Shown one piece after another: positions 9,720 through 18,583 of a stretch of DNA of 64,000 nt (the first letter of the stretch is position 1; the number at the start of each line of letters is the position of its first letter). The stretch spans positions 34,624-98,623 of the forward strand of contig NZ_JAAIMY010000012.1 in the NCBI RefSeq assembly GCF_013300825.1, written 5' to 3'. The position numbers were made by a program, and so were the translations under genes. Source of the DNA: Blautia wexlerae. GTDB lineage: Bacteria > Bacillota > Clostridia > Lachnospirales > Lachnospiraceae. The notes beneath the pieces are model-generated. The model saw nothing but the letters and a program-made list of their open reading frames with translations. It searched no databases and had not been told where the DNA came from.

Positions 9720-9748
9720 AGTGTATCACCTGAGAATGGGAAAGTCAA
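9720..9748 (-). promoter_or_regulatory. promoter of the riboswitch-thiC transcript
   Basis: On the minus strand TTGACT (9743-9748) and TACACT (9720-9725) are separated by exactly 17 bases, placing transcription start a few bases before the aptamer. Together with the riboswitch this accounts for the 428-base gap 9378-9805. Confidence 0.8.
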
Positions 9749-9805
9749 TATGAAATTTGACAGGTAAATGTGAAAGCAGACAGCCGGTAGCCTGTAGCCA
9801 CAGGG

Positions 9806-10813
9806 TCAGGATAAAGACATATTATAAATCTTTGAATCAGAACGCCATACTTTGTTTTTTACCTTTTTATTGGCAATTACCTTAATACCATACTTGGTGT
9901 TCTTCTTCATTCCGGTGAGTGTAAAGGAATTGGAAGAGGTTGTTTTCACCTTTTTAAAAGAATCGGATCCCGGATATCTGATGTAAATACTGTAGCTATT
10001 TGCGCCTGCGGTTCTGTTCCATTTCACACTCATGGAAGTGTTGGTATTTCCTGCTTTCTGAAGGGAAATAGAGTTGGCAACATATCTGTTTGTTGAAGTT
10101 GAACTTACATAACGTTTGTTTCCAAGAACCAGATAAGGGTAAATTTTCACCTGATAAAATGTGTTGTCAGATATCGGAATAGTAAAAGAATATCTGGTCT
10201 TAAAATATTTGGTTATAGGTTTACGGGCCGCAGAACCCTGATATACAACTTTGTATCCGGTGATCGCGTTTGAAGGAGTTACAGTCTTCATATTAAAAGT
10301 ATATCTGCCCGGATTTGCATAAGAAGACTTAATACTTACTTTTGAATAAAGGGTTGTACATCCTACAGAGCGGGAAGAAATTGCAATGCCGGATGAATTC
10401 AGTGCTGTAATTTTTATAATGTAGGCAGTTCCCGCCTTTAATTTGTTGATTGTAGCTTTGTTACGGGAATTGTCAACGTAGCCCAGAAGACGATAGGAAG
10501 AAGAGTTTAAAGGGCTGATGCTGACAGCATATTTAACAGCATTGGCAACAGGATTCCATTGAATTGTTACGGAAGTTTCGGAAGCTGTTGTCTGGCTGAT
10601 CCCGGACTGAGCAGAGAGGGAAGCACCGGCAGTCGGGGCTTCTGATGATTCAACAGCAGGAGTATCGGAAGCATTCTCCTGAGTCAGCTCTGCAGTCTGT
10701 TCTGCAGGTACCAGCAGTGCGGTAGCTGCAAATACAGAGGAAGCAGATGATAATGTGAGAACAGCACTGAGCGCAATGCTTACAAAAAATTTTTTAAAAC
10801 TTTTCATCTTCAT
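9806..10813 (-). CDS. secreted fibronectin type III domain protein
   Basis: A 335-residue exported protein. It has a signal peptide at about 1-30 (basic start, hydrophobic core, cut likely after SVFA) and an Ala/Ser/Glu-rich linker to about residue 70. Two FN3-like modules follow at about 72-155 and 248-330 (SVTIQWNPVANAVKYAVSI and SMSVKWNRTAGANSYSIYI), with a related segment between. No catalytic or sorting motif is visible. It is probably a surface or secreted adhesion-type protein. AAGGAGG sits seven bases before the start. Confidence 0.75.
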   Translation of the reverse strand: MKMKSFKKFFVSIALSAVLTLSSASSVFAATALLVPAEQTAELTQENASDTPAVESSEAPTAGASLSAQSGISQTTASETSVTIQWNPVANAVKYAVSISPLNSSSYRLLGYVDNSRNKATINKLKAGTAYIIKITALNSSGIAISSRSVGCTTLYSKVSIKSSYANPGRYTFNMKTVTPSNAITGYKVVYQGSAARKPITKYFKTRYSFTIPISDNTFYQVKIYPYLVLGNKRYVSSTSTNRYVANSISLQKAGNTNTSMSVKWNRTAGANSYSIYIRYPGSDSFKKVKTTSSNSFTLTGMKKNTKYGIKVIANKKVKNKVWRSDSKIYNMSLS

Positions 10814-10853
10814 AAAAGAACCTCCTTGAGTAGGGTTTTGTGTTGTGAGTCAC

Positions 10854-10896
10854 AAAAAGCTCCGTTATTGTTAATGTCAATATAACATAACGGAGC
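10854..10896 (-). terminator. terminator of the HicB gene
   Basis: On the minus strand GCTCCGTTAT pairs perfectly with ATAACGGAGC, followed by five T. It separates the HicB gene from the FN3 gene downstream. Confidence 0.75.
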
Positions 10897-11000
10897 AGTG
10901 AGTCTGTAATTATAACAATACTGTAGCAATTCCTTCATACTTTGCAGAACTGTTGTAAATGCAAGATGTGCATGGATTACCACAAGAGCTGTTTTTATAA

Positions 11001-11279
11001 TTATTCATCCCAGCCATCATACATACGGATATTGACCTGAATATTTCTCACAATATCTCCCTCCTGCAGATCCAGATCAGACTCATCAGAAATCGCCGGA
11101 AGATCCATCTCATCCTCCATTACTTCTGCATAGATCCAGTTATAAGCTGCCTCATTTGCGTTATCGATCGCGTCATCAAGTGTTTCGCCTTCTGCTTCAC
11201 AGCATATCAGATCAGGAAAAAATGCCTTGTATTTTCCCTCCTCATTTTTTCGGAATACTGCCGGATATATAAATTTCAT
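11001..11279 (-). CDS. HicB-family antitoxin-like protein, solitary
   Basis: A 92-residue protein with the HicB partial RNase-H-like fold: MKFIYPAVFRKNEEGKYKAFFPDL then CEAEGETLDDAIDNANEA. HicB normally neutralises an adjacent HicA mRNA interferase. I see no HicA-like reading frame on either side, and the gene has its own terminator. It lacks an obvious C-terminal DNA-binding extension. It is either an orphan antitoxin or a HicB-fold protein with another role. Confidence 0.75.
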   Translation of the reverse strand: MKFIYPAVFRKNEEGKYKAFFPDLICCEAEGETLDDAIDNANEAAYNWIYAEVMEDEMDLPAISDESDLDLQEGDIVRNIQVNIRMYDGWDE

Positions 11280-11393
11280 GATAAAAACTCCCTTCTGTCA
11301 GATAATTGCTGATCTGACTATCCTATAGTAATAATGTATATTCAAAATCGTATTGCAGGGGGGGATTTTGATTACATATTTTATGAATTTTAG

Positions 11394-11423
11394 TTTACGT
11401 TTTCACTCAGTATAGTATATAAT
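11394..11423 (+). promoter_or_regulatory. probable promoter of the OGG gene
   Basis: TTTACG (11394-11399) and TATAAT (11418-11423) are 18 bases apart, about 110 bases before the glycosylase start. A palindromic repeat lies in the leader at 11472-11500. Confidence 0.5.
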
Positions 11424-11471
11424 ACATTCATATATTCATCAAGGATAAAAATGAGTTAGAACAGAGAGGGT

Positions 11472-11500
11472 CGTTACTGTTCGCTCCGTTTACAGTAACG
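11472..11500. repeat. GTTACTGT palindromic repeat, copy 1
   Basis: CGTTACTGT and ACAGTAACG form a 9-bp stem around an 11-base loop containing CTCCGT. Relatives with the same arms and core occur at 13723-13749 and, inverted, at 49313-49339. Confidence 0.65.
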
Positions 11501-11531
11501 TGGCGTGTGAATAGTAAACAAGGATTAGTTT

Positions 11532-12338
11532 ATGTTGACAATAGAGATGGACAACTTTAACCTGGGACAGATCTGCAGATCCGGGCAGTGCTTTCGGATG
11601 GATCAGATTGGTGATGACCGTTACCGGGTGATCGCAGGAGATAAATATTTGGAACTGACTCAGGAGCGGGGAATTGTCAATTTCTCTTGCCCGGAAGAAG
11701 ATTTCATCTTCTTTTGGATAAGGTATTTTGATCTGGATTGTGATTACAGTAAATATATAAATATGATCAATCCAAGGGATAAATATCTGACAGCAGCAGG
11801 AGAGATGGGAAGCGGAATCCGCATTCTGCAGCAGGACCTGTGGGAGATGATTATTTCATTCCTGATTTCTCAACAGAATAATATTACAAGAATAAAGAAG
11901 TGTATTGAAAATATCAGCCGGGAATTTGGAGTAAGAAAAATAAGCAGTACAGGTGCAGAATATTATGCATTTCCGACTGCAGAGGCACTGGCTTTAGCAA
12001 CGGAAGAACAGCTTCGGGAGTGCAATCTGGGATACAGAGCCAAATATGTTCTGGATACAGCCGGAAAAGTTTGTTTCGGAGATATTCCACTTGACAGCCT
12101 GCATGATATGACTTATAAAGCTGCACGAAAAGAACTGCTGGGACTGTATGGAGTTGGTGAGAAAGTAGCTGACTGTATCTGTCTTTTCGGACTGCACCAG
12201 CTTGATGCGTTTCCTGTAGATACTCACATCCGCCAGGCATTGGATGCCCATTATAAACGGGGATTTCCAAACAGACGTTATAAGGGCTGCCGGGGCGTGA
12301 TGCAGCAGTATATATTTTATTATGAACTGATGAAGTAA
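11532..12338 (+). CDS. ogg: 8-oxoguanine DNA glycosylase (OGG family)
   Basis: A 268-residue repair enzyme that removes 8-oxoguanine from DNA. It has the OGG N-terminal domain (about 1-95, with GQCFRM) and a helix-hairpin-helix-GPD domain (LYGVGEKVADCICLFG with the catalytic Lys, and AFPVDTHI with the catalytic Asp). AAGGA precedes the start. The gene stands alone on its strand, but another base-excision gene, nth, lies 700 bases downstream on the opposite strand. Confidence 0.9.
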   Translation: MLTIEMDNFNLGQICRSGQCFRMDQIGDDRYRVIAGDKYLELTQERGIVNFSCPEEDFIFFWIRYFDLDCDYSKYINMINPRDKYLTAAGEMGSGIRILQQDLWEMIISFLISQQNNITRIKKCIENISREFGVRKISSTGAEYYAFPTAEALALATEEQLRECNLGYRAKYVLDTAGKVCFGDIPLDSLHDMTYKAARKELLGLYGVGEKVADCICLFGLHQLDAFPVDTHIRQALDAHYKRGFPNRRYKGCRGVMQQYIFYYELMK

Positions 12339-12420
12339 CTGTTCAGTCGGGGATTCTGCATGAAAATGGAAAAGTTGATTTTCAAGAGAGTCTGACTCGT
12401 ATCAATGAAGATGCTGAATA

Positions 12421-12471
12421 GTTATTCGGTGTAGGGCTACGTAGCGAAGCGGATTGCGAATATCCGCTTGA
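12421..12471. repeat. 51-base dispersed repeat, copy 1
   Basis: This block matches 23363-23413 at 47 of 51 positions and includes the shared core CGTAGCGAAGCGGATTGCGA. It lies between the OGG gene and the small gene at 12503. I found no coding explanation. Confidence 0.75.
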
Positions 12472-12502
12472 CTAAAAAGTATATAAGAGGAGGAAGGTTA
12501 TT

Positions 12503-12793
12503 ATGGAAATCGGAGCAATGTTAGACGAATTAAGAGAAAAAGCACTGAAAGACCGTAACATCTGGCAGGAACTGATGGACACCAGAAAGGCAGAACAGCC
12601 GCTTGCCGCTTTCTGCGCAAAGTGCCGGGAACTGGGATATCAGATTTATGAGATGGATCTGATCACAGCAGGGGAAGAATTCTATGCTACCATGCGAAGA
12701 AGTACCAACGGTGGAGGAGAAAATTCTCCGAAGCTTGCAGGGGAAGACGATTTCTATGAACTTTTTTTCGCAAGTCTTGAGGAACACATTTAG
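12503..12793 (+). CDS. small conserved protein, possibly Nif11-like
   Basis: A 96-residue soluble protein with a strong GGAGGA site. The N-terminal half is helical and charged, then comes PLAAFCAKCRELGYQIYEMDLITAGEEF, split here as CAKCRELGYQ and DLITAGEEF, and a C-terminal part with STNGGGENSP. The helical start followed by a Leu/Gly-containing segment recalls Nif11-like leader proteins, but I cannot confirm it and no peptide-modifying enzyme is nearby. Function is unknown. Confidence 0.55.
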   Translation: MEIGAMLDELREKALKDRNIWQELMDTRKAEQPLAAFCAKCRELGYQIYEMDLITAGEEFYATMRRSTNGGGENSPKLAGEDDFYELFFASLEEHI

Positions 12794-12863
12794 GCAAATA
12801 GCGAAGTGGATGATTTTATCTGCCTGGCGTTTGGAACAGCTATAAAAGTTATAAATATAAATT

Positions 12864-12960
12864 AAGAAAGTCCTCATCTGCTGAATTATAGCAGTCCTCG
12901 TAAATGCATTATTTTAGAGGAGTGCTATAGTTAAAGGAACACAGAGATGGGGATTTTCTT
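12864..12960 (+). terminator. long nested hairpin after the small gene
   Basis: Outer arms AAGAAAGTCCTCATCT and AGATGGGGATTTTCTT pair imperfectly around an inner stem (12888-12899 with 12917-12928). The inner loop carries the CCTC...GAGG hairpin repeat also seen at 3390. The T-rich right arm suggests termination, so this is either a terminator or a structured repeat. Confidence 0.5.
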
Positions 12961-13014
12961 TGGGATAATGTGTATAATAGGATGAACAATTTTGGTTATA
13001 TGTGTATAAAATAA

Positions 13015-13662
13015 TTATTCATGGCTGTCTACACCATTTTTTTCACAGATATCATTCAGACAGCACCTGTCACAGTAAGGTTTGGTACGTGCTGTACAGA
13101 CATCGCGGCCGTGATTGACCAGGCGGTGACAGAGATCATTGCCTTCTTCAGGTGGGATAATCTTCCATAAAGCCATTTCTACTTTCTTGGGTTCTTTTAT
13201 ATTATCGACCAGACCGATGCGGTTGGAGAGGCGGATACAGTGGGTATCTGTCACGATCGCCGGTTTGCCGAATACATCTCCCATGATCAGATTGGCACTC
13301 TTTCTTCCGACTCCGGGAAGCTTCAGCAGAGCATCAAAATCCCCGGGAACATTGTCATGATACTGTTCATGGAGGATTTTCATACAGGCACTGATATCTC
13401 TTGCCTTACTCTTACCCAGACCACATGGACGTACGATTGCTTCGATATCTGCAACATCTGCATTTGCAAGAGCTTCTACAGTAGGGAACTTTGCATACAG
13501 ATCCTGTACAACTACATTTACTCTTGCATCTGTACACTGTGCAGCCAGACGCACACTTACCAGTAATTTCCATGCATTATCATAATCCAGAGTGCAGTCC
13601 GCATCTGGATATTCCTTTTTTAACCGTTCAATGACCTCAAGGGCCAGTTCCTGTTTTGTCAT
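13015..13662 (-). CDS. nth: endonuclease III
   Basis: A 215-residue DNA glycosylase/AP lyase acting on oxidised pyrimidines. The helix-hairpin-helix LPGVGRKSANL carries the catalytic Lys, and VTDTHCIRLSNR carries the catalytic Asp. Four C-terminal cysteines (CTARTKPYCDRCC then C) fit the 4Fe-4S cluster, with spacing of 7, 2 and 5 residues rather than the 6, 2, 5 I remember from E. coli. Length is normal. Confidence 0.95.
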   Translation of the reverse strand: MTKQELALEVIERLKKEYPDADCTLDYDNAWKLLVSVRLAAQCTDARVNVVVQDLYAKFPTVEALANADVADIEAIVRPCGLGKSKARDISACMKILHEQYHDNVPGDFDALLKLPGVGRKSANLIMGDVFGKPAIVTDTHCIRLSNRIGLVDNIKEPKKVEMALWKIIPPEEGNDLCHRLVNHGRDVCTARTKPYCDRCCLNDICEKNGVDSHE

Positions 13663-13722
13663 AAGTGTTCTATCTCCATTCTGCTAATATTTTATGTTTG
13701 TCTTTCCTCTTATTTCGGATGA

Positions 13723-13749
13723 GTTACCGTTTACTCCGTTCTCAGTAAC
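13723..13749. repeat. GTTACTGT palindromic repeat, copy 2
   Basis: Arms GTTACCG and CAGTAAC around a core with TTACTCCGTT. It lies in the divergent intergenic space between nth and the metallo-beta-lactamase-fold gene. Confidence 0.6.
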
Positions 13750-13844
13750 CATATGATACTATAATAACACAAACAACACCCTCTTGCATTTCCAATTTCC
13801 CTATATTAAAATAAAACCAACCATTGTAAACAAGAGGGAAAAGA

Positions 13845-15056
13845 ATGAAGGTACGAATGTATAATGTAGGTTTCGGAGACTGCTTCTGTCTCCGAGACAG
13901 AAAGAAGAGTCTGCTGGTAGATTTCGGAACAAATAACAGCAGGATAGAGGGGCACCCCAGAAGAGAAATATTTGATGTGATCATCTCAGATCTGTCTACA
14001 ATCAAGAGTAAAAATCTGCTTCTGACACATTTTCATATGGATCATCTGTCAGGGCTTCTTTATATGATGAAGAAAAAAGATATTTCTGTTGATTTTGGGA
14101 AAATTTATCTTCCCGATGTTTTTTCAAAAAAAGAAATGAGCAGAACACTGGTGTTGCTGCTTCTGGCAGATTTGTTAAAAGAGTCCGGACTGCCAAGCCG
14201 TCAGGTCAGCCTGTTTGCACTGGTCGATGCACTTCTGGAAAACAAACAGAACGTGGAACTGTTAAGCCGGGGAAAACTTTTTGAAAACAAATATCAGGCA
14301 CTCTGGCCGGATACAGATGTGATCCGGAAGGAGACGGACGAAGTCTATAACAGAATCTGTGAAGACGGGAAATTCAAAGAAGTAATGGATATTCTGCTTG
14401 AATTTGCAGAGAAACTGAGACTGATCGTATGGTCTATGACTGCTGAAGGCAATAAACCGGCGGAAACTGTGGAAAAAGAAACAGATTCAACAGCATCTGA
14501 GCTGACAGAACAGCCGGAGGTCCGTCAGAAAATTATCCGGGCATATGTGTATGAACGTGAATTTCGCAGAATCAAAGCACTTCCTGATTTTAAGAAACTG
14601 CTGGCATGGCTGAATGAGAATCAGATAAATCTGCGGCAGTTTAAGCATAAGATCAGTATTGTGTTCCAGAATGCCAGAGACGGGGAATTAAATCTTTTGT
14701 TCACCGGGGATGCACAGCCTGAGCATTTGAAAATGATCGCAGAGAACTATGATGGAAAATTGCCGTTATATGAACATTACTGGTGTATCAAGGTACCCCA
14801 TCATGGAACGCAGGGACATTATTTTGATTTCTCTCAGTATGAACCTGAAAATATGCTGATCTCTAATGGAATACATTTTGCCAACAGCAAGAAAGAGTCA
14901 AAAGAACTCCGTACCTCACCGCTTTATGGAGGATTGTTCTATATTCCGGATACCCATATGTACTGTTCAAACTGTGACTGCTGTGACAGTTACGAGAACG
15001 GATGCTCCTGCAAGGAGGCGGATGTTATATCTCCAGCTTATTACAAGGATATATAA
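13845..15056 (+). CDS. metallo-beta-lactamase-fold hydrolase with Cys-rich tail
   Basis: A 403-residue protein. The N-terminal MVRMYNVGFGDCF-like strand and the metal motif HFHMDH near residue 65 place it in the MBL fold, similar to ComEC-type hydrolase domains; later metal ligands are likely in LFTGDAQPEH and VPHHGTQGH. The middle (about 125-250) is helical and charged. The last 35 residues carry six clustered Cys (CSNCDCCD and GCSCKE), which could bind metal. There is no signal peptide. Substrate unknown. Confidence 0.75.
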   Translation: MKVRMYNVGFGDCFCLRDRKKSLLVDFGTNNSRIEGHPRREIFDVIISDLSTIKSKNLLLTHFHMDHLSGLLYMMKKKDISVDFGKIYLPDVFSKKEMSRTLVLLLLADLLKESGLPSRQVSLFALVDALLENKQNVELLSRGKLFENKYQALWPDTDVIRKETDEVYNRICEDGKFKEVMDILLEFAEKLRLIVWSMTAEGNKPAETVEKETDSTASELTEQPEVRQKIIRAYVYEREFRRIKALPDFKKLLAWLNENQINLRQFKHKISIVFQNARDGELNLLFTGDAQPEHLKMIAENYDGKLPLYEHYWCIKVPHHGTQGHYFDFSQYEPENMLISNGIHFANSKKESKELRTSPLYGGLFYIPDTHMYCSNCDCCDSYENGCSCKEADVISPAYYKDI

Positions 15057-15149
15057 AGCGGTATATTTTGCTCGAATTCGGTTGCCGTAGTTATAGTCTG
15101 ATTTGATTAAAATTAACATAGTGAGAGATTTTTATGACCTGACAAATAT

Positions 15150-15208
15150 AAAACAGCAGACATCTGTATATTCCATTGAATATACAATGCCTGCTGTTGA
15201 ATTTTTTA
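15150..15208. terminator. bidirectional terminator
   Basis: AACAGCAG pairs with CTGCTGTT, with an inner TATATTC/GAATATA stem and a six-T run after it on the plus strand. It lies between the convergent MBL-fold and glgP genes. Confidence 0.8.
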
Positions 15209-15239
15209 CAGAATTTATATGATCATAAATTTTATTGGA

Positions 15240-17507
15240 TTATTTTGCCGGTGTCAGATGCCAGATATCGTTGTTGTACTGCTCGATAGTTCTGTCAGAA
15301 GAGAAGAATCCGGCTTTTGCAATATTAACCAGCATCTTCTTTGCCCATGTTTTTCTGTCTGCGTAATCAGCCAGTGCCTGATCTTTTTTCTCAACATAAT
15401 CGTTGAAGTCAAGCAGTGTCATAAACCAGTCTTTGCTTACCAGTTCGTGGTGCAGTCTTTCCAGATTTTCTTTGTGGCCAAGTGCCAACATCTTTTCGCT
15501 TACGATGAAGTCAACACATTCTTTGATGTGTTTGTCATTTTCATAAATATCTCTGGAGCAGTAGTCTGCTTTCTCATAATGTTCGATGACTTTCTCACTG
15601 GATTCACCGAAGATATAGATGTTATCTTTGCCAACCAGTTCGCTGATTTCAACGTTAGCGCCATCCATAGTTCCCAGAGTAACAGCACCGTTCAGCATGA
15701 ACTTCATGTTACCTGTACCACTTGCTTCTTTGGAAGCCAGGGAGATCTGCTCGGAAATATCGCATGCAGGGAATAATTTCTCAGCTGCAGATACATTATA
15801 GTTCTCAACCATAACAAGCTTCATGTATGGTGCAACTTCCGGATCATCTTTGATAAGATCCTGAAGTGTGAGCAGAAGATGAATGATATCCTTTGCGATC
15901 ACATAAGCAGGAGCTGCTTTTGCACCGAAGATAAAGGTAACAGGCTGAGATGGTTTCTTTCCACCCTTGATCTCCAGATATTTGCTGATGATGTACAGAG
16001 CATTTAACTGCTGACGTTTGTACTCATGGAGACGTTTGATCTGGATATCATAAATGCTGTTTTCATCAATTTCAACACCTGTATTGGACAGGATAAATTC
16101 TTTACAGGTTTTCTTAGCTTCTGTTTTGATCTCAAGGAGCTTATTCAGAACTGCTTCATCATCCTTATATTTCAGGAGATTTTCCAGTGCAGTTGCATTT
16201 GTTTTAAACTCATCACCGATCAGGGAGGTAATATAGTCTGTCAGCGGATGATTGCAGTGCATTAACCAGCGGCGGAATGTGATACCGTTAGTCTTGTTAT
16301 TGAATTTCTCCGGATAAATATCATAGAAAGCTTTCAGCTCGCTTGTTTTCAGGATTTCTGTATGCAGGGCAGCAACACCGTTAATGGAGAATCCGTAGTG
16401 GATATCCATATGTGCCATATGAACCAGATTGTTCTTGTCGATGATTGCCACATTTTCCTGTGGATATTTTGCTTTGATTTTCTCATCCAGTTTTTCGATG
16501 ATCGGTACAAGGTGAGGAACTACATCAAGAAGGTAGTCCATTGGCCATTTTTCCAGAGCTTCTGCAAGGATGGTATGGTTTGTGTAAGCACATACTTTGG
16601 ATACGATTTCAGCAGCTTCATCAAAGTCGATTCCGCGCTCTGTCAGGAGACGGATCAGTTCTGGAATGACCATACTTGGGTGAGTATCGTTGATCTGGAT
16701 CACTGCGTAGTCTGCAAGGTCATGCAGGTTGCAGCCTTTTTTTGTTGCTTCGTCAAGGATGAACTGAGCAGCATTGGATACCATGAAGTACTGCTGGAAG
16801 ATACGGAGCTTACGTCCGTCATCATCACTGTCATCCGGATACAGGAACAGTGTCAGGTTGTGAAGGATGTCCTTTTTGTTAAAGGAAATTCCATCGTGAA
16901 CCATGGATTCATCTGCCAGATCAATGTCAAATAAGTGCAGATGAATGGATTTGTTATTGTAGCCTGCAACGTCGATATCGTACAGGGAAGATTTCAGTGA
17001 GAATCCGCGGAACGGTACAGTATAGGAAACACCTGCAGGTGTAAGCCAGCTGTGTTCTTCAATCCATGGGTTCGGAGTTTCCTTCTGAAGTCTGTTCTCA
17101 AAGAGCTGTTTGAAAAGACCCAGATGATAATTCAGACCAATACCTTCGCCCGGAAGACCGAGAGTTGCGATGGAATCCAGGAAGCATGCTGCCAGACGTC
17201 CAAGACCACCGTTTCCAAGAGATGGTTCCGGTTCAACTTCTTCGATGTCAGCGATGGCTTTTCCATTCTCTTTTAAGAATGCAGCAACATCATCATAGAT
17301 TCCCAGGTTGATCAGGTTATTGGATAATAATTTACCGATCAGGAACTCTGCGGAAATGTAATAGATTTTCTTCTTTCCATCCTGATAGCCTTTTTCAAAG
17401 AGCTGATTTTTTGTATAGATTAATAATGCGTTGTAAATTTCTTCATTTGTGCACTGGCGTGCATTTTTCTTATACAGGTCATAGATGAGCTTTTCTAAAT
17501 TTTCCAT
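15240..17507 (-). CDS. glgP: glycogen/starch phosphorylase
   Basis: A 755-residue PLP enzyme that phosphorolyses alpha-1,4-glucans to glucose-1-phosphate. N-terminal [19 protein letters not shown], the substrate region NDTHPSM and the PLP-lysine motif [17 protein letters not shown] are all present, with length slightly short of classical enzymes (about 800). GGGAG precedes the start. A palindrome upstream at 17601-17623 may be a regulatory site. It stands alone, after the AraC gene. Confidence 0.95.
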   Translation of the reverse strand: MENLEKLIYDLYKKNARQCTNEEIYNALLIYTKNQLFEKGYQDGKKKIYYISAEFLIGKLLSNNLINLGIYDDVAAFLKENGKAIADIEEVEPEPSLGNGGLGRLAACFLDSIATLGLPGEGIGLNYHLGLFKQLFENRLQKETPNPWIEEHSWLTPAGVSYTVPFRGFSLKSSLYDIDVAGYNNKSIHLHLFDIDLADESMVHDGISFNKKDILHNLTLFLYPDDSDDDGRKLRIFQQYFMVSNAAQFILDEATKKGCNLHDLADYAVIQINDTHPSMVIPELIRLLTERGIDFDEAAEIVSKVCAYTNHTILAEALEKWPMDYLLDVVPHLVPIIEKLDEKIKAKYPQENVAIIDKNNLVHMAHMDIHYGFSINGVAALHTEILKTSELKAFYDIYPEKFNNKTNGITFRRWLMHCNHPLTDYITSLIGDEFKTNATALENLLKYKDDEAVLNKLLEIKTEAKKTCKEFILSNTGVEIDENSIYDIQIKRLHEYKRQQLNALYIISKYLEIKGGKKPSQPVTFIFGAKAAPAYVIAKDIIHLLLTLQDLIKDDPEVAPYMKLVMVENYNVSAAEKLFPACDISEQISLASKEASGTGNMKFMLNGAVTLGTMDGANVEISELVGKDNIYIFGESSEKVIEHYEKADYCSRDIYENDKHIKECVDFIVSEKMLALGHKENLERLHHELVSKDWFMTLLDFNDYVEKKDQALADYADRKTWAKKMLVNIAKAGFFSSDRTIEQYNNDIWHLTPAK

Positions 17508-17600
17508 CGTAATCTCCCTTTCTGAAATGAATATGTGTTTTTTTATGAGTTAGATTGCTTATTTTTTAGTTTTGAATAGTGTATTGTTTTTGATTTATAT

Positions 17601-17623
17601 CAGGAAGAGAAGTTCTCTTGCTG
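17601..17623. promoter_or_regulatory. palindrome upstream of glgP
   Basis: AAGAGAA-G-TTCTCTT is a perfect 7-1-7 palindrome, extended by CAG/CTG ends with one mismatch. It sits about 95 bases before glgP, between it and the AraC gene. It could be an operator or a weak terminator for the AraC gene; no T run follows. Confidence 0.4.
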
Positions 17624-17677
17624 ACATCTATAACTATATCAGCAGTCAATTCAAAAAAATACAACAAAATTGCGATT

Positions 17678-18565
17678 TTATGACAGGTTTCTGCGAAATT
17701 TGTGAGGAGACATTCCGGTTGCCTGCTGGAACTTTTTGATGAAATAGCTGGTGTTGTTGAAGCCTACTTCCAGTGCGATCTCTGTGACAGAGGAGTCGGA
17801 GTGCAGAAGCATAGGCTTGGCTTTCTCAATGCGCAGGTCATTGATATAGGCGATCAGAGTCTTGCCTGTATATTGCTTGAACAGTTTCATAAAGTAGTAT
17901 TCGCTGTAATTAGAGAGAGCAGTAAGCTCTGCTGCGGTCAGTGACTGTGAATAATTGAGGTTGATGTAGTCCAGGATCTTTTTAATAGAAGCAAGACTTT
18001 TGTTCTCTTCCTTATCTGCGGGAGTGATGTAATTTCCCATGAGCATTTCGTAGAAAAAGCTGAAAAACAGAGCCTTTAATTTTACGAAATAATATGGTTT
18101 TTTTTCTTTATGGCAGGTATGGATTCTGTCAAAAAGCAGGCAGATATTCCCGTAATTGTTATCAGGTCTGGAAATAATATGGGTAAATTCCGCCTGATTT
18201 TCCATCAGCAGGGAAATGACACGTTCCTGACATAAATCCCCCGCCGGACTGGACAGAAAGTTCAGGTCAAAAACAATACTCCGGAAATAAAGGATATTCT
18301 TCAGATCTGTTTTTATGCCATGGAGAACGCCACGGTTCACAATGATCAGGTCACCGGCCTTGACGCGGAGGATCTCTTTGTTCAGACGAACCAGTCCGCT
18401 GCCGGATTCAATATAAATCAGTTCCATCTCGTCATGCCAGTGGTTGTAGAGAGAATGGAATATCTCGCAGTTGTCTGTATAGGTTTCTATGGGAAGCTCA
18501 AAGGAGCCGTGAGAGCTTCGTTCTTTCAGGGTATCATCTACTTCGATTGTGGGAGTAACTGGCAT
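17678..18565 (-). CDS. AraC-family transcription regulator
   Basis: A 295-residue regulator. Residues 30-170 form a cupin-like sensing domain (HSLYNHWHDEMELIYIESG, GDLIIVNRGVLHGI). The last 100 hold two helix-turn-helix motifs typical of AraC (LTAAELTALSNYSEYYFMKLFK and EIALEVGFNNTSYFIKKFQ, given in parts). It follows the kinase gene by 18 bases on the same strand, so it is probably in the operon of the response regulator and split kinase. A sugar-type ligand is usual for this layout, but the target is unknown. Confidence 0.88.
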   Translation of the reverse strand: MPVTPTIEVDDTLKERSSHGSFELPIETYTDNCEIFHSLYNHWHDEMELIYIESGSGLVRLNKEILRVKAGDLIIVNRGVLHGIKTDLKNILYFRSIVFDLNFLSSPAGDLCQERVISLLMENQAEFTHIISRPDNNYGNICLLFDRIHTCHKEKKPYYFVKLKALFFSFFYEMLMGNYITPADKEENKSLASIKKILDYINLNYSQSLTAAELTALSNYSEYYFMKLFKQYTGKTLIAYINDLRIEKAKPMLLHSDSSVTEIALEVGFNNTSYFIKKFQQATGMSPHKFRRNLS

Positions 18566-18583
18566 GGAAAGCGCCTCCTTTTT

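Noticed and set aside
11001..11279. HicAB toxin-antitoxin pair
   Set aside because: I looked for a short HicA-like frame with a conserved His on both sides and found none, so only a solitary HicB-type protein is reported.
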